Both the position numbers and the translations under genes were made by a program. Below the pieces are notes generated by a model. That model had not been told where the DNA came from, made no database searches, and worked only from the letters and a program-made list of their open reading frames with translations. Shown here piece by piece: positions 39,877-50,383 of a stretch of DNA of 64,000 nt. This DNA comes from Phaeosaccion multiseriatum (lineage: Eukaryota > Ochrophyta, other classes), in NCBI GenBank assembly GCA_965112735.1, contig OZ218963.1:2356001-2420000 (forward strand), read 5' to 3'. Each line of letters starts with the position of its first letter. Within the stretch, counting starts at the first letter, position 1.

Positions 39877-40209
39877 ATGGCGGTTCAAGGCATCATCATG
39901 AGGGACCCAACCCATTATCCGGAGATACGGACGCCTCTATCTGCGGAAGTCGTCAGCGAGTTCTTACTGCAGTACGATCAGTCCGCGCTCAGGGATAGGG
40001 ACAAGCCGCTGGATATCCCCAGCATGGTGCAGCTCATCGACCCAGCCCATCGTTTTGGAATAGCCATCGCCAATCAAGTGTCGGAGGCTCAGCTCACGTC
40101 CAAGATGGTACGGGATTACTTGGAGAGGTGGTTGAAGAAGAATCGCAGGGAGGACGTCAACGGAAATGCCACTCTCAACGAGATAATCAGGAAGACGGTA
40201 CTCGTGTAG
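39877..40209 (+). CDS. Gypsy1 Gag N-terminus (frameshifted)
   Basis: 110 residues from MAVQGIIMRDPTHYPEIRTP to RKTVLV. The following Gag sequence (YDPDPLQFKHNLQYMCQQYL) is in another frame, so a frameshift or premature stop lies at about 40205-40215. Confidence 0.75.
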   Translation: MAVQGIIMRDPTHYPEIRTPLSAEVVSEFLLQYDQSALRDRDKPLDIPSMVQLIDPAHRFGIAIANQVSEAQLTSKMVRDYLERWLKKNRREDVNGNATLNEIIRKTVLV

Positions 40210-40255
40210 TCACTATGATCCGGACCCTCTCCAATTCAAGCACAATCTTCAGTAC

Positions 40256-43200
40256 ATGTGCCAGCAATACCTTCGCATGATCCACGAGTCAGCAGCAAGG
40301 AAGGAGTACCTGAACTTGAACCCCACCGATACGAATTTCCTTGGTCCGAACGGAAAGCACGCTGCCAAAGGGATGCAGCGAGGCTTACTCACCATCATCA
40401 AGAATTATGACCCATGCATGGAGAAGATGCTGGTGGACGCGTTCAAAGATGGACAGAAGGACTGGGGAGAGCATCACGGGGAGTGGATGGAGAAATTCGT
40501 CAGACACTTGTGCCAGTGGGCCACCATGAGAGCGGCAGCACGGCGTATCGGCGGTAAGGCCGAACATTTCCTTCCCGGACTCAAGGGTGACCAAGGGGCA
40601 TCTGGAGGCGGCGGGGGAGGCGGTGGTGGGCAAGGCAAAGGTGCAGGCGGCAAGCGCAAGTGGCAGCAGGAGCAGCAGCCAAAGCGTACGGGTGCAGAGA
40701 CCTCCTCGAAGGAGACAGCAGCGGGCAAAGAGACAGCCAGCAACCCATTGAAGAAGGCCCGTACTCCGAAGTGCTGGGCCTGCGACAAGCCGCATCGGAT
40801 TGACGACTGCCCTACAACCACTGCCGAAGACAAGAAACGCATCAAGGCAGAGAAACAGAAGGCGTGGGAGCAGAGGAAGGCTGAGGCGAAGAAACCGGGG
40901 GTGACGTCCGTCTCATCTTCTTCGGCTGCGGCAGGTGTTTCTTTGCCAGGGCCAGTTGCTATGGACCTCACGGGAGACCGCATGAGCGTGGTTCTCGTGA
41001 ATGACACGACTCCGGAGGTGCGGATGTCGGCGCAAGCCCTGTTTGACAGCGGATGCGATGTGGGTATGGTCATGGGTGGTGACCTGGCTCGCACGTGGGT
41101 CGGAAAGGGTGGTGGCGTACTAGAGGCCTGTGAGCCTTCGGAGTGCGTCACTGCTGCTGGACCTGTGACTGCCAACGAAGTGTTGTGCGGCAGTCACCTT
41201 GAGATAGAGCTGAGTCATGGAAGCGTGAGTACAGCGCAGCTGGACAAGGAGTTCAGATCCATGTTGGTTCTTGAGAGCTTGGGCAGCAGACTGATTCTGG
41301 GCCGGCCTTTGCATAAGGCACTGGGCTTGGAGTCTTTGACTGAGCAGTTGCACAGAGTGCACGAGAAACGGTCGGAGGAGACCCTGCAGAGGGAGCGTGA
41401 CGACGCTTCCCCTGCGACAGGGGCTGCCCCGACTAAGCAGCAGAGTGTTGAGAAGAGCGTGTGTTCTATGGGCGTTGAGACCATCCAAGACTATGCTGAT
41501 TTTGAGGCAAGCAACTTCCCCGTGCAAGTATTGGGGGTAGGAGCGCAGGAGGTTGCGGCCGAGAGCCCCCCTCCTGTCGCCAGTGCAGAGGCACCAGAGG
41601 TTAGCGCCATTGGCGGCCAACCGCTTAATAGTAAAGACCGTGAAGAGTGTGAAGGTGTACCGGATACTATTCAAGGGCCATCAGAGGGAGTTCCCCCTTC
41701 TGAGGCACGCCGTAGAGAGGTGCTAGGTCCCATTGTGGACAAAGCAATCACTGATCATGATTTCCCTGCGGAGCTGAGAGAGCCAATGATGGAAGCTCTC
41801 TTAGAGTTCGACGTGTGGCGGGAAGAGTTGCTCTTTAGCGACGGCCCCGCTAACGTAGAGCCAATGGAGGTGACGTTTACCAATAAGGTACCGAGCTCCC
41901 GTCTCCCCATAAGGCAACAAGGCGCAAAGGGTGCTTTTGTAAATGACTTTTGCAACAAGTTGATAGACAAAGGCCTGGGTTATAGCAACCCGCAGAGCGC
42001 TCATGGCAGCCCGGCGTTTGCAGTGGGCAAACCCGGCAAGCCAGGCAAGTACCGTATCGTCTGCGACTTTCGCGAAGTCAATGAAAAGGTACAGAAGGTC
42101 GATTTTGGGATGATGAACATTGAAGACGCCGTAGCCTCCATGTTGGGTTGCCTATGGTTCATCGAGATAGATGGGGTTGACATGTATTGGCAATTCCCAC
42201 TAGGCAAGTTGAGCCAAGTTGCTCACACCTATATATTCCCAAATGGCAAAGTGACGCCAACTCGAGTACCCCAGGGGGCTAAGAACTCGGGCGCTTACGT
42301 CCAAGGCCAGATGACCCACCTCTTTCGCAAAGAGTTGTGCAAGACCCACGCCGTCTACATTGACAACGTAGCGTACTGGGCAAAGGTGGGAGAGGAGATG
42401 GTGAGTCTCACTCGATTGACGATGAAGCGCCTCCACAGTGCCAACATCAAGATAGGATTGAACTCGTTCCGTTTCGGTAGCGAGCTCAAGTTCCTTGGCC
42501 GCGTGCACGACCGACGCGGCACACGACATGACCCCGCCAGAGTGCAGGGCCTGACCAGTCTCGCGGCCCCAGAGACGGCTGGAGATTTGATGACTTTCTT
42601 CTGCAGCCTGCAGTGGTTTCATCGATACATCAAGGACTTCGCTAAGCTAGTGGGTCCTTTGAACGCGCTGTTGAACAAAGCCCTCGGGCAGGCTAACGCT
42701 AAGCCTCATCAGCACAAGCGCTCCAAGGCAGTGGCCAAGACGATTCCATTGGCTTCTGTGGGGTGGGACACAGAGCACGACGACGCTTTCTTCCAGATCA
42801 AGCGCGTTCTTGCACAGAACACGGTGCTGTCGCACCCAGACCCAACCAAACTGGCACTGGTATTCCCAGATGCTAGTGACCTCTACTGGGGATGTATGAT
42901 TACATACATAGACCCCAAAGAGCTGTGCCTTCCGGTACATGAGATGAACCACATCCCGGTGGCCTTCGGCTCAGGCGCCTTTGAAGGCGCAGAGCTGAGG
43001 CGTGCCACCATCGACAAGGAAGGAGACGCGACACTCCGAGGCTTGATCCAGAACGAGTACGCTTTGGTCGGTGCACAGAAAGTGCACATCTTTTGCGACC
43101 ATCGCAACTTGGCGTTCATGATGAGCAACGACAGCAAGTACCCTGGCATGACTAAGCCTATGAGGGACAGGCTGCAGCGTCAGGCCGTGCGCCTTCAGAG

Positions 43201-44677
43201 CTTTGACTATGTCATTGTCCACTTCCCTGGTTATCTCCATGATTGGGCCGACCCCATTAGCAGGCGGTACACGCACCCGGTGAGCCTCACCCCTAGTGTG
43301 CTCGCCTTGGGCAAGTTTGGGCCCATGCAAGTGTTTGACACTATGTGTGACGACTTCACTTGGCCCTCCACAACTGAGATTGCCAGTCTGCAGGCCGACG
43401 CTCTTCAGGAGCTCCAGCAGGCTAGCAAGGAGGTGGGAGAGAACGGGCGCCGCCTGCTCCTCTCATCAGTTGGCGACGACGGGTTGATTCGAGCGTGCCA
43501 TCCGACGAGCAACCCCGCTGACAGCACCCGCATTTGGATTCCCTCGGTGGGAGCCAAGGCGGAAGACATGCACCTGAGGCTGTGTGTGACTGGCCATCAG
43601 GGTATGATGGGCCATCAGGGAGAGACAAACACCCTGAGTGCTATTAAGGAGAAGTTCATCTGGCAGTCGCTAGACAAGGACGTGCGCAGCCTCGTTCAGA
43701 ACTGTCTCCACTGCCTCACCAACGGCAAGGGCGAGAGAGTGCCTCGCCCCCTGCTAGCTCAATGGCACGCCACTGGACCCCAGCAACTCATCTGGTTTGA
43801 CTTCGTCAAGATTGGCGATGGAGTCATATGGGCAGAGTCCCCAGAAGGGTTCATGAAGCTTCAGGTCAAGCAAGTGCTGTGCATCTTTGATGATTTTTCA
43901 TCATTGTCAATGTATGAGCCATGTTTGGAAGCTACTGCACGAGTGTGTGCACGCGGTCTGTTGCGCTGGTTCGCACAGCATGGCGTAGTGCCCAGGTGGC
44001 AGAGTGACCGAGGCAGTCATTTCCTAAATGAGGTGATACGTGAGTTAAGTCAGCTCTTGCGGTGCAACCACCACTTTGTGGTGGCACACAACCCATACAG
44101 TCGAGGATTGGGCGAGCGTGGTGTACAGACACTGCAGAAGATCATGAGATCAATGATGTCTGAACTACGGCAGCCGCCCGAGACATGGCCGCAGCTACTG
44201 CCAGTGATGGAGGCTGTTGAGAACAGCTCCAACAAGAGCAGTCGGTCTAACTTGTCTCCCATCCAGCTGCACAGTGGTCACGTACCACAGCGGCCTCTCG
44301 ACACGATTTTGATCCACGACGCGGATCGAATGCAAAAGGTTCGGCTACTGCAGCTGACCCCGGCGCAGAGAGACACCCTTGCGACACAACTCCATCAGAG
44401 GAAGGAGGGGCAGCGTGCCGAGGCGGCGCGCCAACTGACTACCCTCCGCGATCACAAGCGCGATGGCATCAACCAGAGGTTGATGAGTGGCAGACGTGGT
44501 GCAGAGCATCGTCAGGACTTGGCCAGAGCTAAGCAGCTCAACAGCGAGACGCTGTTTCAGGTCGGAGTCTACGTACTCGTTGCAACAGTAGGGCCTACAA
44601 GCAAGATACTAGGCAAGTGGCATGGGCCCTGCCGAGTGCTTGAAGCCCTTGAGCAACACGTGTACAAGGTGGAGGAG
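40256..44677 (+). CDS. Gypsy1 Gag-Pol polyprotein
   Basis: 1474 codons up to the H1 insertion. Order: rest of Gag; zinc knuckle CWACDKPHRIDDC (about 40770-40810); protease with DSGCDVG (about 41044); reverse transcriptase (about 41880-42420) with SRLPIRQQ, KYRIVCDFREVN and VPQGAKNSGAY; RNase H (about 42850-43140) with FPDASDLYWG and FCDHRNLAFM; integrase zinc finger H-H-C-C (about 43580-43725) and catalytic core with WFDF, SDRGSHF and GERG (about 43795-44120). The RT active box reads YIDN (42356-42367) where YxDD is usual. The frame continues after the insertion at 45329. Confidence 0.9.
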
Positions 44678-45324
44678 TGTTAGAAGTCGTGCTTTTGCTA
44701 GACTGGTACCTACCCTCTGAATTCAGACCGGGAGGTACCAGTCTAGCAAAAGCACGACTTCTAACAAGCCCTAATGCTAGAAGTCGAACCCCCCCCCCCC
44801 CACCGCACATAGTGGAGAGAAGTAGCTCGCAGTCTGGGAATCAGACTAATGGGTGCCAGCCGGTACCAGTTTTCGCCGAAAAACACACTTTTTTCACAAG
44901 CTACAGCCAGGATTCGAACTCGCAATGGCCTTGTTAGAAGTCGTGCTTTTGCTAGACTGGTACCTACCCTCTGAATTCAGACCGGGAGGTACCAGTCTAG
45001 CAAAAGCACGACTTCTAACACAAGTTCAGAGGGTAGGTACCAGTCTAGCAAAAGCACGACTTCTAACACAAGGCCATTGCGAGTTCGAACCCTGGCTGTA
45101 GCTTGTGAAAAAAGTGTGTTTTTCGGCGAAAACTGGTACCGGCTGGCACCCATTAGTCTGATTCCCAGACTGCGAGTTACTTCTCTCCACTATGTGCGGT
45201 GGGGGGGGGGGGGTTCGACTTCTAGCATTAGGGCTTGTTAGAAGTCGTGCTTTTGCTAGACTGGTACCTCCCGGTCTGAATTCAGAGGGTAGGTACCAGT
45301 CTAGCAAAAGCACGACTTCTAACA
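44678..45324. mobile_element. H1 unit in Gypsy1, target duplication GGAG
   Basis: 647 bp: hairpin, core, doubled hairpin section near 44933-45068, inverted second core, hairpin; outer ends TGTTAGAAG and CTTCTAACA. GGAG at 44674-44677 and 45325-45328. The uninterrupted Gypsy1 copy at about 63405 gives the empty site and proves the boundaries. Both core copies have poly-C/G runs and GTTCGAAC-type words. Confidence 0.95.
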
Positions 45325-45328
45325 GGAG

Positions 45329-45721
45329 CTTGTGGGCAAGAAGCGTACCTATGAGGTACACATCAGCCGGCTCCGCTACTACTGCGGTGCTCACGTTAAC
45401 GTCACTACCGACGTACTTCAACAGATTTCGTATAACACCCAAGACTTTGTGGTGGAGGCCTTTGAAGGCCTCGTTAAGCACGCAGATGCTTCATGGCACG
45501 TCATTGTTAAGTGGCGTGGCTTTGACGCCCTCGAGAATAGCGAGGAGCCCATCGAGGCGCTGCACGAAGATACTCCACGTTTACTGGAGACCTACCTGCA
45601 GCACCATCAGGACAAGCAGTTGATCAGCGCAGTCCGAGCCTATCTGCGCAAGACTACGACGCGATCGGCTACTAAGCCGCCGCGCTCCGCGCGCACACGA
45701 AAGTGGACACAAACTAGATAG
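45329..45721 (+). CDS. Gypsy1 Pol C-terminus with chromodomain
   Basis: Continuation of the 40256 frame after the H1 unit: VGKKRTYEVHISRLRYYCG, then the chromodomain WHVIVKWRGFDALENSEEP and LEALHED-type end (about 45495-45610), which in such elements directs integration to marked chromatin. The stop is at 45721. Confidence 0.9.
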   Translation, partial: LVGKKRTYEVHISRLRYYCGAHVNVTTDVLQQISYNTQDFVVEAFEGLVKHADASWHVIVKWRGFDALENSEEPIEALHEDTPRLLETYLQHHQDKQLISAVRAYLRKTTTRSATKPPRSARTRKWTQTR

Positions 45722-45765
45722 ACACACTTACTTCCCAGTCGGCTCGAACTGTCGCTTGGGGGTAG

Positions 45766-46013
45766 TGTGGTAGATTGTCCTGCCTGAGGGTTTCCGGTCA
45801 CACATTCTGGGGTATAATAAGAATGTCGGTTTCCTAGGCACGCCCCGAGGGGGATCAACGGCTCTGGCGTTTCACCCTCCTCTTTGTGGGCACAAGCTTT
45901 GCATCAGCAAGTAGTAGAGATATATTATCAATACGGACACTGACGCCCCACCATAGGCGCAGCATATACTTAGTCCAAACCCCTTAACGTTTCTACTATC
46001 TTAGCTTAGCACA
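45766..46013 (+). repeat. Gypsy1 3' LTR
   Basis: 248 bp, ends TTAGCTTAGCACA. Confidence 0.9.
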
Positions 46014-46226
46014 TCCCACAAATAAATTCTCCCACCGGTTCCCAAGCAAAGCCAAGCCAAGCAAAGCTAATTAAGCTAAACGCCCCTGACGGAGCAAGCT
46101 GTGGCGTGTCCGTGCCTTGGACACTAACCAAAAACGTCCACGTGCTAGTCTAGCGCACGATGAACTCAAAGTCTCCCTCTGCTGAGCCTATTGGTCAAGT
46201 GCCAAACTGTCTTCGAGCTTTGGGGT
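46014..46226. other. Rest of the left E-element unit
   Basis: Matches 48435-48650 of the right unit (AATAAATTCTCCCACC, CGTCCACGTGCTAGTC, CTTCGAGCTTTGGGGTTG). Leader sequence of the element, non-coding. Confidence 0.75.
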
Positions 46227-46439
46227 TGTGGAAAGTCGTGCTTAGACCTCCACGAAACGGACTAGACACACAGATAAGGTAGCAGCACCCCAAAGCTAGC
46301 CTGACAGCCGGCCTTGTATCTATTAGCTTATCTATGCACTGTCCTAAACGACCACCTACAGGAGGATAGTGAGAAACGGGCACCGTTTCTCACTGCGTTG
46401 CCTAGGCCTGGGCCACTGACATACGACTGACTTTCCACA
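46227..46439 (-). repeat. E-element LTR 2 (shared, central)
   Basis: 213 bp. Confidence 0.9.
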
Positions 46440-46705
46440 TCCCCGTCAGCCATCCCTGCACTTCTAACACTCCCCTGACAAGACTGTTGCGTGTCCCCAC
46501 GCAACTCAAGCGTTTTCACCTACTGAAGCTACACTGTAGCAAACCCCTTTATGCTGCTTCCAAAAAAACCGGATGAGAAATATGCAAAACTCACCCACCA
46601 GTGTGTGACGTGGCACTCCACAGGTCACCCTGCCACACACCTGCCACGGCAGGGTGAGAAAGCCCAAGGCCTCAAACTAACCCTCCGTGGCTGCGCACGG
46701 CTGCG

Positions 46706-48037
46706 CTAGCGCTGGCTCGTCCCCACCGTCACCTGCTGTCCCAGCGTTGCAACCGTACGAGGCACTCCATGCGCGGCCTGCTCCGTCGCCAGCAGCTGGG
46801 CCGCCTTCTCGTCCATCAGCTTCTGCAGCCGCGCCTGCGCCGCTTCCACTTGCTGCATCCGATCCTTCAGAGAGAGAGGAGGCCGGTCCAACCAGGCCGG
46901 ACGATCCGCTGCAATCTCCTGCTGCCACCGGCGCTGCCTTGCCGGATCACACTTCATCGCGTCCATCTCCTGCTGCCACTGGCGCTCCTCCTCAAGCTGC
47001 CGCTCTGCCGGATCCCTGACCCCGTCGGGCCTTACCTTGCGCTTCTTCGACCGCCGCCCCCTCCTCTTTGGCCGCGCACCAACTTCGGTAGTGGAACCAA
47101 GACCACTGAGAACGCCATTCACCCGCACTACAGGCTGAGCCACAGCCCGCAGTGCGTCCTCCCGCTCTTGCCAGTCCCGCACTTGCTGTACCCGCGTGCT
47201 CTCCGCTTGAGCCTGCGTGTGTACCTCTTGCAGCTTGCGCTGAGCTTCCTCAGCCAAGGCAGCTTGTTGCGCCTGCTGCCGTCTCTCTTTCTCCCCGACG
47301 CGGCGCCTCTCCACCCGCTCCTGAGCCGCACACACACGCGCCCGCTCCAACTGTTCCTCCTCCAGCCAAACAGACTCGCGCTCCTGCCGCTCCCGCTCGA
47401 GGACCGCAGCAGACACTGACCCCTCTGCAAGCGTGACGCCAGCCTGCTCTACCTGCTCCTCCTGAGCCTGCGCTTGCGCCACCCGAAGCCGAGACTGCGC
47501 CGCGGCCGCCACCGTCAGCTCTAGCGTCTGCAACTCCTTCGAGGCTCTGCGCTGTGCTGCCTGCCCTGTCGTCGTCACGGCCTTCACCAGCTGAGCAAGG
47601 ACGCGCTTGTATTGCTCAGTGCGCTGCACAAGCGTCACCACCACCTGGGAAGCTGTACCCAAGCCGTACCGCTTCCCTGCATCCACCATCTTCCTCACCA
47701 TGGCTCCGGTGGTCGGTTCGGTAGGGCAGCGAGAGAGGCAGTGCTCCTTCTTGCAGTGAAAGCACGAAAAGACTTGCCCTGCCCCACAGTCGACCTTAGA
47801 TCGTTTCTGCTTGCTGCCCGACCCCACCTGTGCAGCAGCTACCTGCACCTCCGACTGCTGCCTTGGATCCCGACCCAATAGCTGGCCCAGTAGCACCGGA
47901 AGTGCGGCAAGGTCCATCCTGATTCCATGCAGCTCCTCCATCAACCGATTGACCATGTCGTGATCCCCCATCGGTTCCTCCTGGGACCAGCCAGTACGCT
48001 TACTCTGTGCCAGCCGATCGCCGCGCCATGCCGGCAT
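46706..48037 (-). CDS. Gag-like protein of E element, copy B (complete)
   Basis: 443 residues from MPAWRGDRLAQ. Residues 92-104 form a zinc knuckle, CFHCKKEHCLSRC (C-X2-C-X3-H-X4-C), typical of Gag nucleocapsid. Residues about 130-390 are rich in Gln, Glu, Arg and Ala with heptad character, a probable coiled coil for assembly. KRRGRRSKKRK at about 340 is basic. No enzyme motif, so the element would need a partner for reverse transcription and integration. Both copies keep nearly the same N-terminal 300 residues. Confidence 0.7.
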   Translation of the reverse strand: MPAWRGDRLAQSKRTGWSQEEPMGDHDMVNRLMEELHGIRMDLAALPVLLGQLLGRDPRQQSEVQVAAAQVGSGSKQKRSKVDCGAGQVFSCFHCKKEHCLSRCPTEPTTGAMVRKMVDAGKRYGLGTASQVVVTLVQRTEQYKRVLAQLVKAVTTTGQAAQRRASKELQTLELTVAAAAQSRLRVAQAQAQEEQVEQAGVTLAEGSVSAAVLERERQERESVWLEEEQLERARVCAAQERVERRRVGEKERRQQAQQAALAEEAQRKLQEVHTQAQAESTRVQQVRDWQEREDALRAVAQPVVRVNGVLSGLGSTTEVGARPKRRGRRSKKRKVRPDGVRDPAERQLEEERQWQQEMDAMKCDPARQRRWQQEIAADRPAWLDRPPLSLKDRMQQVEAAQARLQKLMDEKAAQLLATEQAAHGVPRTVATLGQQVTVGTSQR

Positions 48038-48650
48038 CTTCCCTCTTGCTGCGCCCCTGCAGCTGCTCCCTCCGAGCGTGCCTAATTATGCCTGATATCC
48101 GTGCCTGCTGCTGCTGCTGCCTCTGCAGCTGCTGCGGTATCCAACACCTGCTGCTGCGCCCCCTGCCTCTCCAGCCAAGCCTGCTGTATCTCCTGCCGCT
48201 AACCTCTAGATCAGCGGTCCCCTCTGATTAAGTATAGCGGATACCCGTGCCTCCTGCTGCTGCCCCTGCAGCTGCTGTATCCAATCCTTTGCTGCTGCCC
48301 CTGCAGCTGCTCGCCAATCCTTCCGTGCCTCCTGCTGCTGCCCCTGCAGCTGCTCCTTGCAATATCCCTAGCTACCTCTTGCTGCCGATCCACGGTAGCG
48401 CTGCTGTGCCACTCTTTCAAAGCCAAGCAATAAATTCTCCCACAAATAAATTCTCCCACCTGTTCCCAAGCAAAGCCAAGCCAAGCAAAGCTAATTAAGC
48501 TAAACGCCCCTGACGGAGCAAGCTGTGGCGTGTCCGTGCCTTGGACACTAACCAAAAACGTCCACGTGCTAGTCTAGCGCACGATGAACTCAAAGTCTCC
48601 CTCTGCTGAGCCTATTGGTCAAGTGCCAAACTGTCTTCGAGCTTTGGGGT

Positions 48651-48863
48651 TGTGGAAAGTCGTGCTTAGACCTCCACGAAACGGACTAGACACACAGATA
48701 AGGTAGCAGCACCCCAAAGCTAGCCTGACAGCCGGCCTTGTATCTATTAGCTTATCTATGCACTGTCCTAAACGACCACCTACAGGAGGATAGTGAGAAA
48801 CGGGTACCGTTTCTCACTGCGTTGCCTAGGCCTGGGCCACTGACATACGACTGACTTTCCACA
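48651..48863 (-). repeat. E-element LTR 3
   Basis: 213 bp; on the minus strand it is the first 5' LTR and is followed by CAACCCCAAAGCTCG, similar to the primer-side sequence of the F element. Confidence 0.9.
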
Positions 48864-48867
48864 AGTC

Positions 48868-49030
48868 ACGCAGGGATACTGCTCGGCGTGCTTGGACACA
48901 GCGTCTCCAGCAATGTGGATGGCAGCCTACGCGAGCACCTCAGCTGGGTGTGAAGAAGGCGGTGATAGAGGCCTGGCAGCCGGGTCAGATGCCCCCATTC
49001 GTGAGCCACATTTCCGCAGCGAGGTGCACG
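48868..49030 (+). CDS. Gypsy2 Pol segment 2
   Basis: 163 bp continuing the frame of 37330-37838 after the E array; reads RRDTARRAWTQRLQQCGW and KKAVIEAWQPGQMPPFVSH. Ends at the H2 insertion whose CACG duplication is 49027-49030 and 49685-49688. Confidence 0.8.
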
Positions 49031-49684
49031 TGTAAGAAGGCATCCTTTTGCTAGGCTGGCAGCTATCCACTGAATATTCACGGGGGTAGCTGCCAGCCTA
49101 GCAAAAGGATGCCTTCTTACATGCCTGTCAGTTAAGGTCGATCCTTCCCCCCCCTCCGAAAACTCCTCCGAAAACCTTGGGGGGGTAACTACCTAGGATT
49201 TCTCCCACACCGAGCCCGTGAATTTCAGTGTCATGCCCCACTTTCGCCCTCGGAAATTTTCTCACCATCCACAGAATCGAACCCCGTCTGGGCATGTAAG
49301 AAGGCATCATTTTGCTAGGCTGGCAGCTATCCACTGAATAATTTTAATTTTTTTATTCAGTGGATAGCTGGTTTTTATTCAGTGGATAGCTGCCAGCCTT
49401 GCAAAGGATGCCTTCTTACATGCCCAGACGGGGTTCGATTCTGTGGATGGTGAGAAAATTTCCGAGGGCGAAAGTTGGGCATGACACTGAAATTCACGGG
49501 CTCGGTGTGGGAGAAATCCTAGGTAGTTACCCCCCCAAGGTTTTCGGAGGAGTTTTCGGAGGGGGGGGAAGGATCGACCTTAACTGACAGGCATGTAAGA
49601 AGGCATCCTTTTGCTAGGCTGGCAGCTACCCCCGTGAATATTCAGTGGATAGCTGCCAGCCTAGCAAAAGGATGCCTTCTTACA
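49031..49684. mobile_element. H2 unit in Gypsy2, target duplication CACG
   Basis: 654 bp: hairpin, core, rearranged central hairpins (49296-49420), inverted second core, hairpin; outer ends TGTAAGAAGG and CCTTCTTACA. The core word GGGGTTCGATTC and tract GGAGGGGGGGGAAGG are present in both copies. Removing it with one duplicate restores the Gypsy2 frame. Confidence 0.95.
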
Positions 49685-49688
49685 CACG

Positions 49689-50383
49689 TACGTGTCTACG
49701 CCGAGGCACGTGCAGGCTCTATCGACTCAGTTGCGTACAGCCAAAGTGGTCGCCATGGATTCGGAGTGGGCGCGTCACCGACGGCGCGCGTCGCTGCTGC
49801 AATTGGCCGTGCAGGTTGGGCCGCTGCCGGATGTGGCGCGTGACTATGGGCTCTTGATTGATCTAGACGCGCATCAGAAGGCGGGGGGTATGATGGTACT
49901 GGCGCAAGTGTTGCGGGACCTGTGGGCCGAACCTTCGATTGTGAAGCTGGCTCACCACTGGAGTCACGACCAACGTGCCCTGGGCCGATGGCCGGCGCTC
50001 GCGGAGCATGTCCAGCACATCGTCGACTTGGTGGACACCAGTGACCTCTTTAAGCGCGTGTGCCCCGAACATGCTCAGTTCATCGGACTCCAGGACCTTG
50101 TCAGCATGTTTTTGGAGCAACACCTTAGCAAGGAGGAGCGGGCCACCGATTGGACGAAGCGGCCGCTGTCCGCCGCTCAACGGGAGTACGCGTTTGCTGA
50201 CGCTGCGGCGCTCCTTCGCCTCTGGCCTCGCATGGCGGAGTGTGTGCCGTTCGTCCATGGTGGGCCGGGGGTGGAGCTTAGCGCGATGAGCCCTGCTCAC
50301 ACTCCTGCGGAGCAGGAGGAGATGCAAGTCGGCAGGTTCATGCAGGCCGCGGTTGGTTATTGGGGCGATCGCGACCACGTGTC
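49689..50383 (+). CDS. Gypsy2 Pol segment 3: DEDDy 3'-5' exonuclease domain
   Basis: 231 codons in frame with the segments either side. It shows all three motifs of the RNase D/WRN-type 3'-5' exonuclease fold: VVAMDSEW (Asp and Glu at 49758-49766), VKLAHHWSHDQRAL (second Asp at about 49966), and YAFAD (Tyr 50187, Asp 50199). The line HLSKEERATDWTKRPLSAAQ before the last motif is characteristic of the family. Such a domain is not part of standard Ty3/gypsy Pol. It lies between RNase H and integrase. The catalytic residues are intact. Role unknown; removing mismatched or tRNA-primer 3' ends is a guess. Confidence 0.85.

Larger units (their letters stand above)
39562..46013 (+). mobile_element. 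Gypsy1: Ty3/gypsy element with chromodomain
   Basis: LTRs of 248 bp at 39562-39809 and 45766-46013 (TGTGGTAG...TTAGCACA). A G-rich tract CTTGGGGGTAG precedes the 3' LTR. It is inserted in the E element; the second E unit at 48430-48450 preserves the empty site, showing TCCC (or five bases with one mismatch) duplicated. It encodes Gag, protease, RT, RNase H, integrase and a chromodomain in that order. It is broken by a gag frameshift near 40205 and by an H1 unit at 44678-45324. A second copy starts at 62720 on the minus strand. Confidence 0.95.
37839..48863 (-). mobile_element. Tandem gag-only LTR element (E element) inserted in Gypsy2
   Basis: Three 213-bp LTRs (37839-38051, 46227-46439, 48651-48863), TGTGGAAAGTC...GACTTTCCACA, separate two internal units, each with a minus-strand Gag-like ORF. 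This LTR-unit-LTR-unit-LTR form is what recombination between LTRs of two copies produces. The whole array is flanked by AGTC, a 4-bp target duplication. On the minus strand a purine tract GCTGACGGGGA precedes each 3' LTR. The left unit also contains Gypsy1 (39562-46013). No protease, RT or integrase of its own. Confidence 0.85.

Noticed and set aside
44678-45324. H1 unit as a spliceable introner
   Set aside because: GTGTTAG and TTCTAACAG at the edges resemble splice sites with a CTAAC branch point, but removing that span leaves 2 extra bases and shifts the Gypsy1 frame, so clean splicing does not restore it.
37839-48863. A single 11-kb DNA transposon with TGTGGAAAGTC inverted ends
   Set aside because: The end repeats are also present as a third direct copy in the middle, and each 213-bp block is in the same orientation; the short inverted TGTGGAAAGTC/GACTTTCCACA is internal to every LTR. 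LTR array explains it better.
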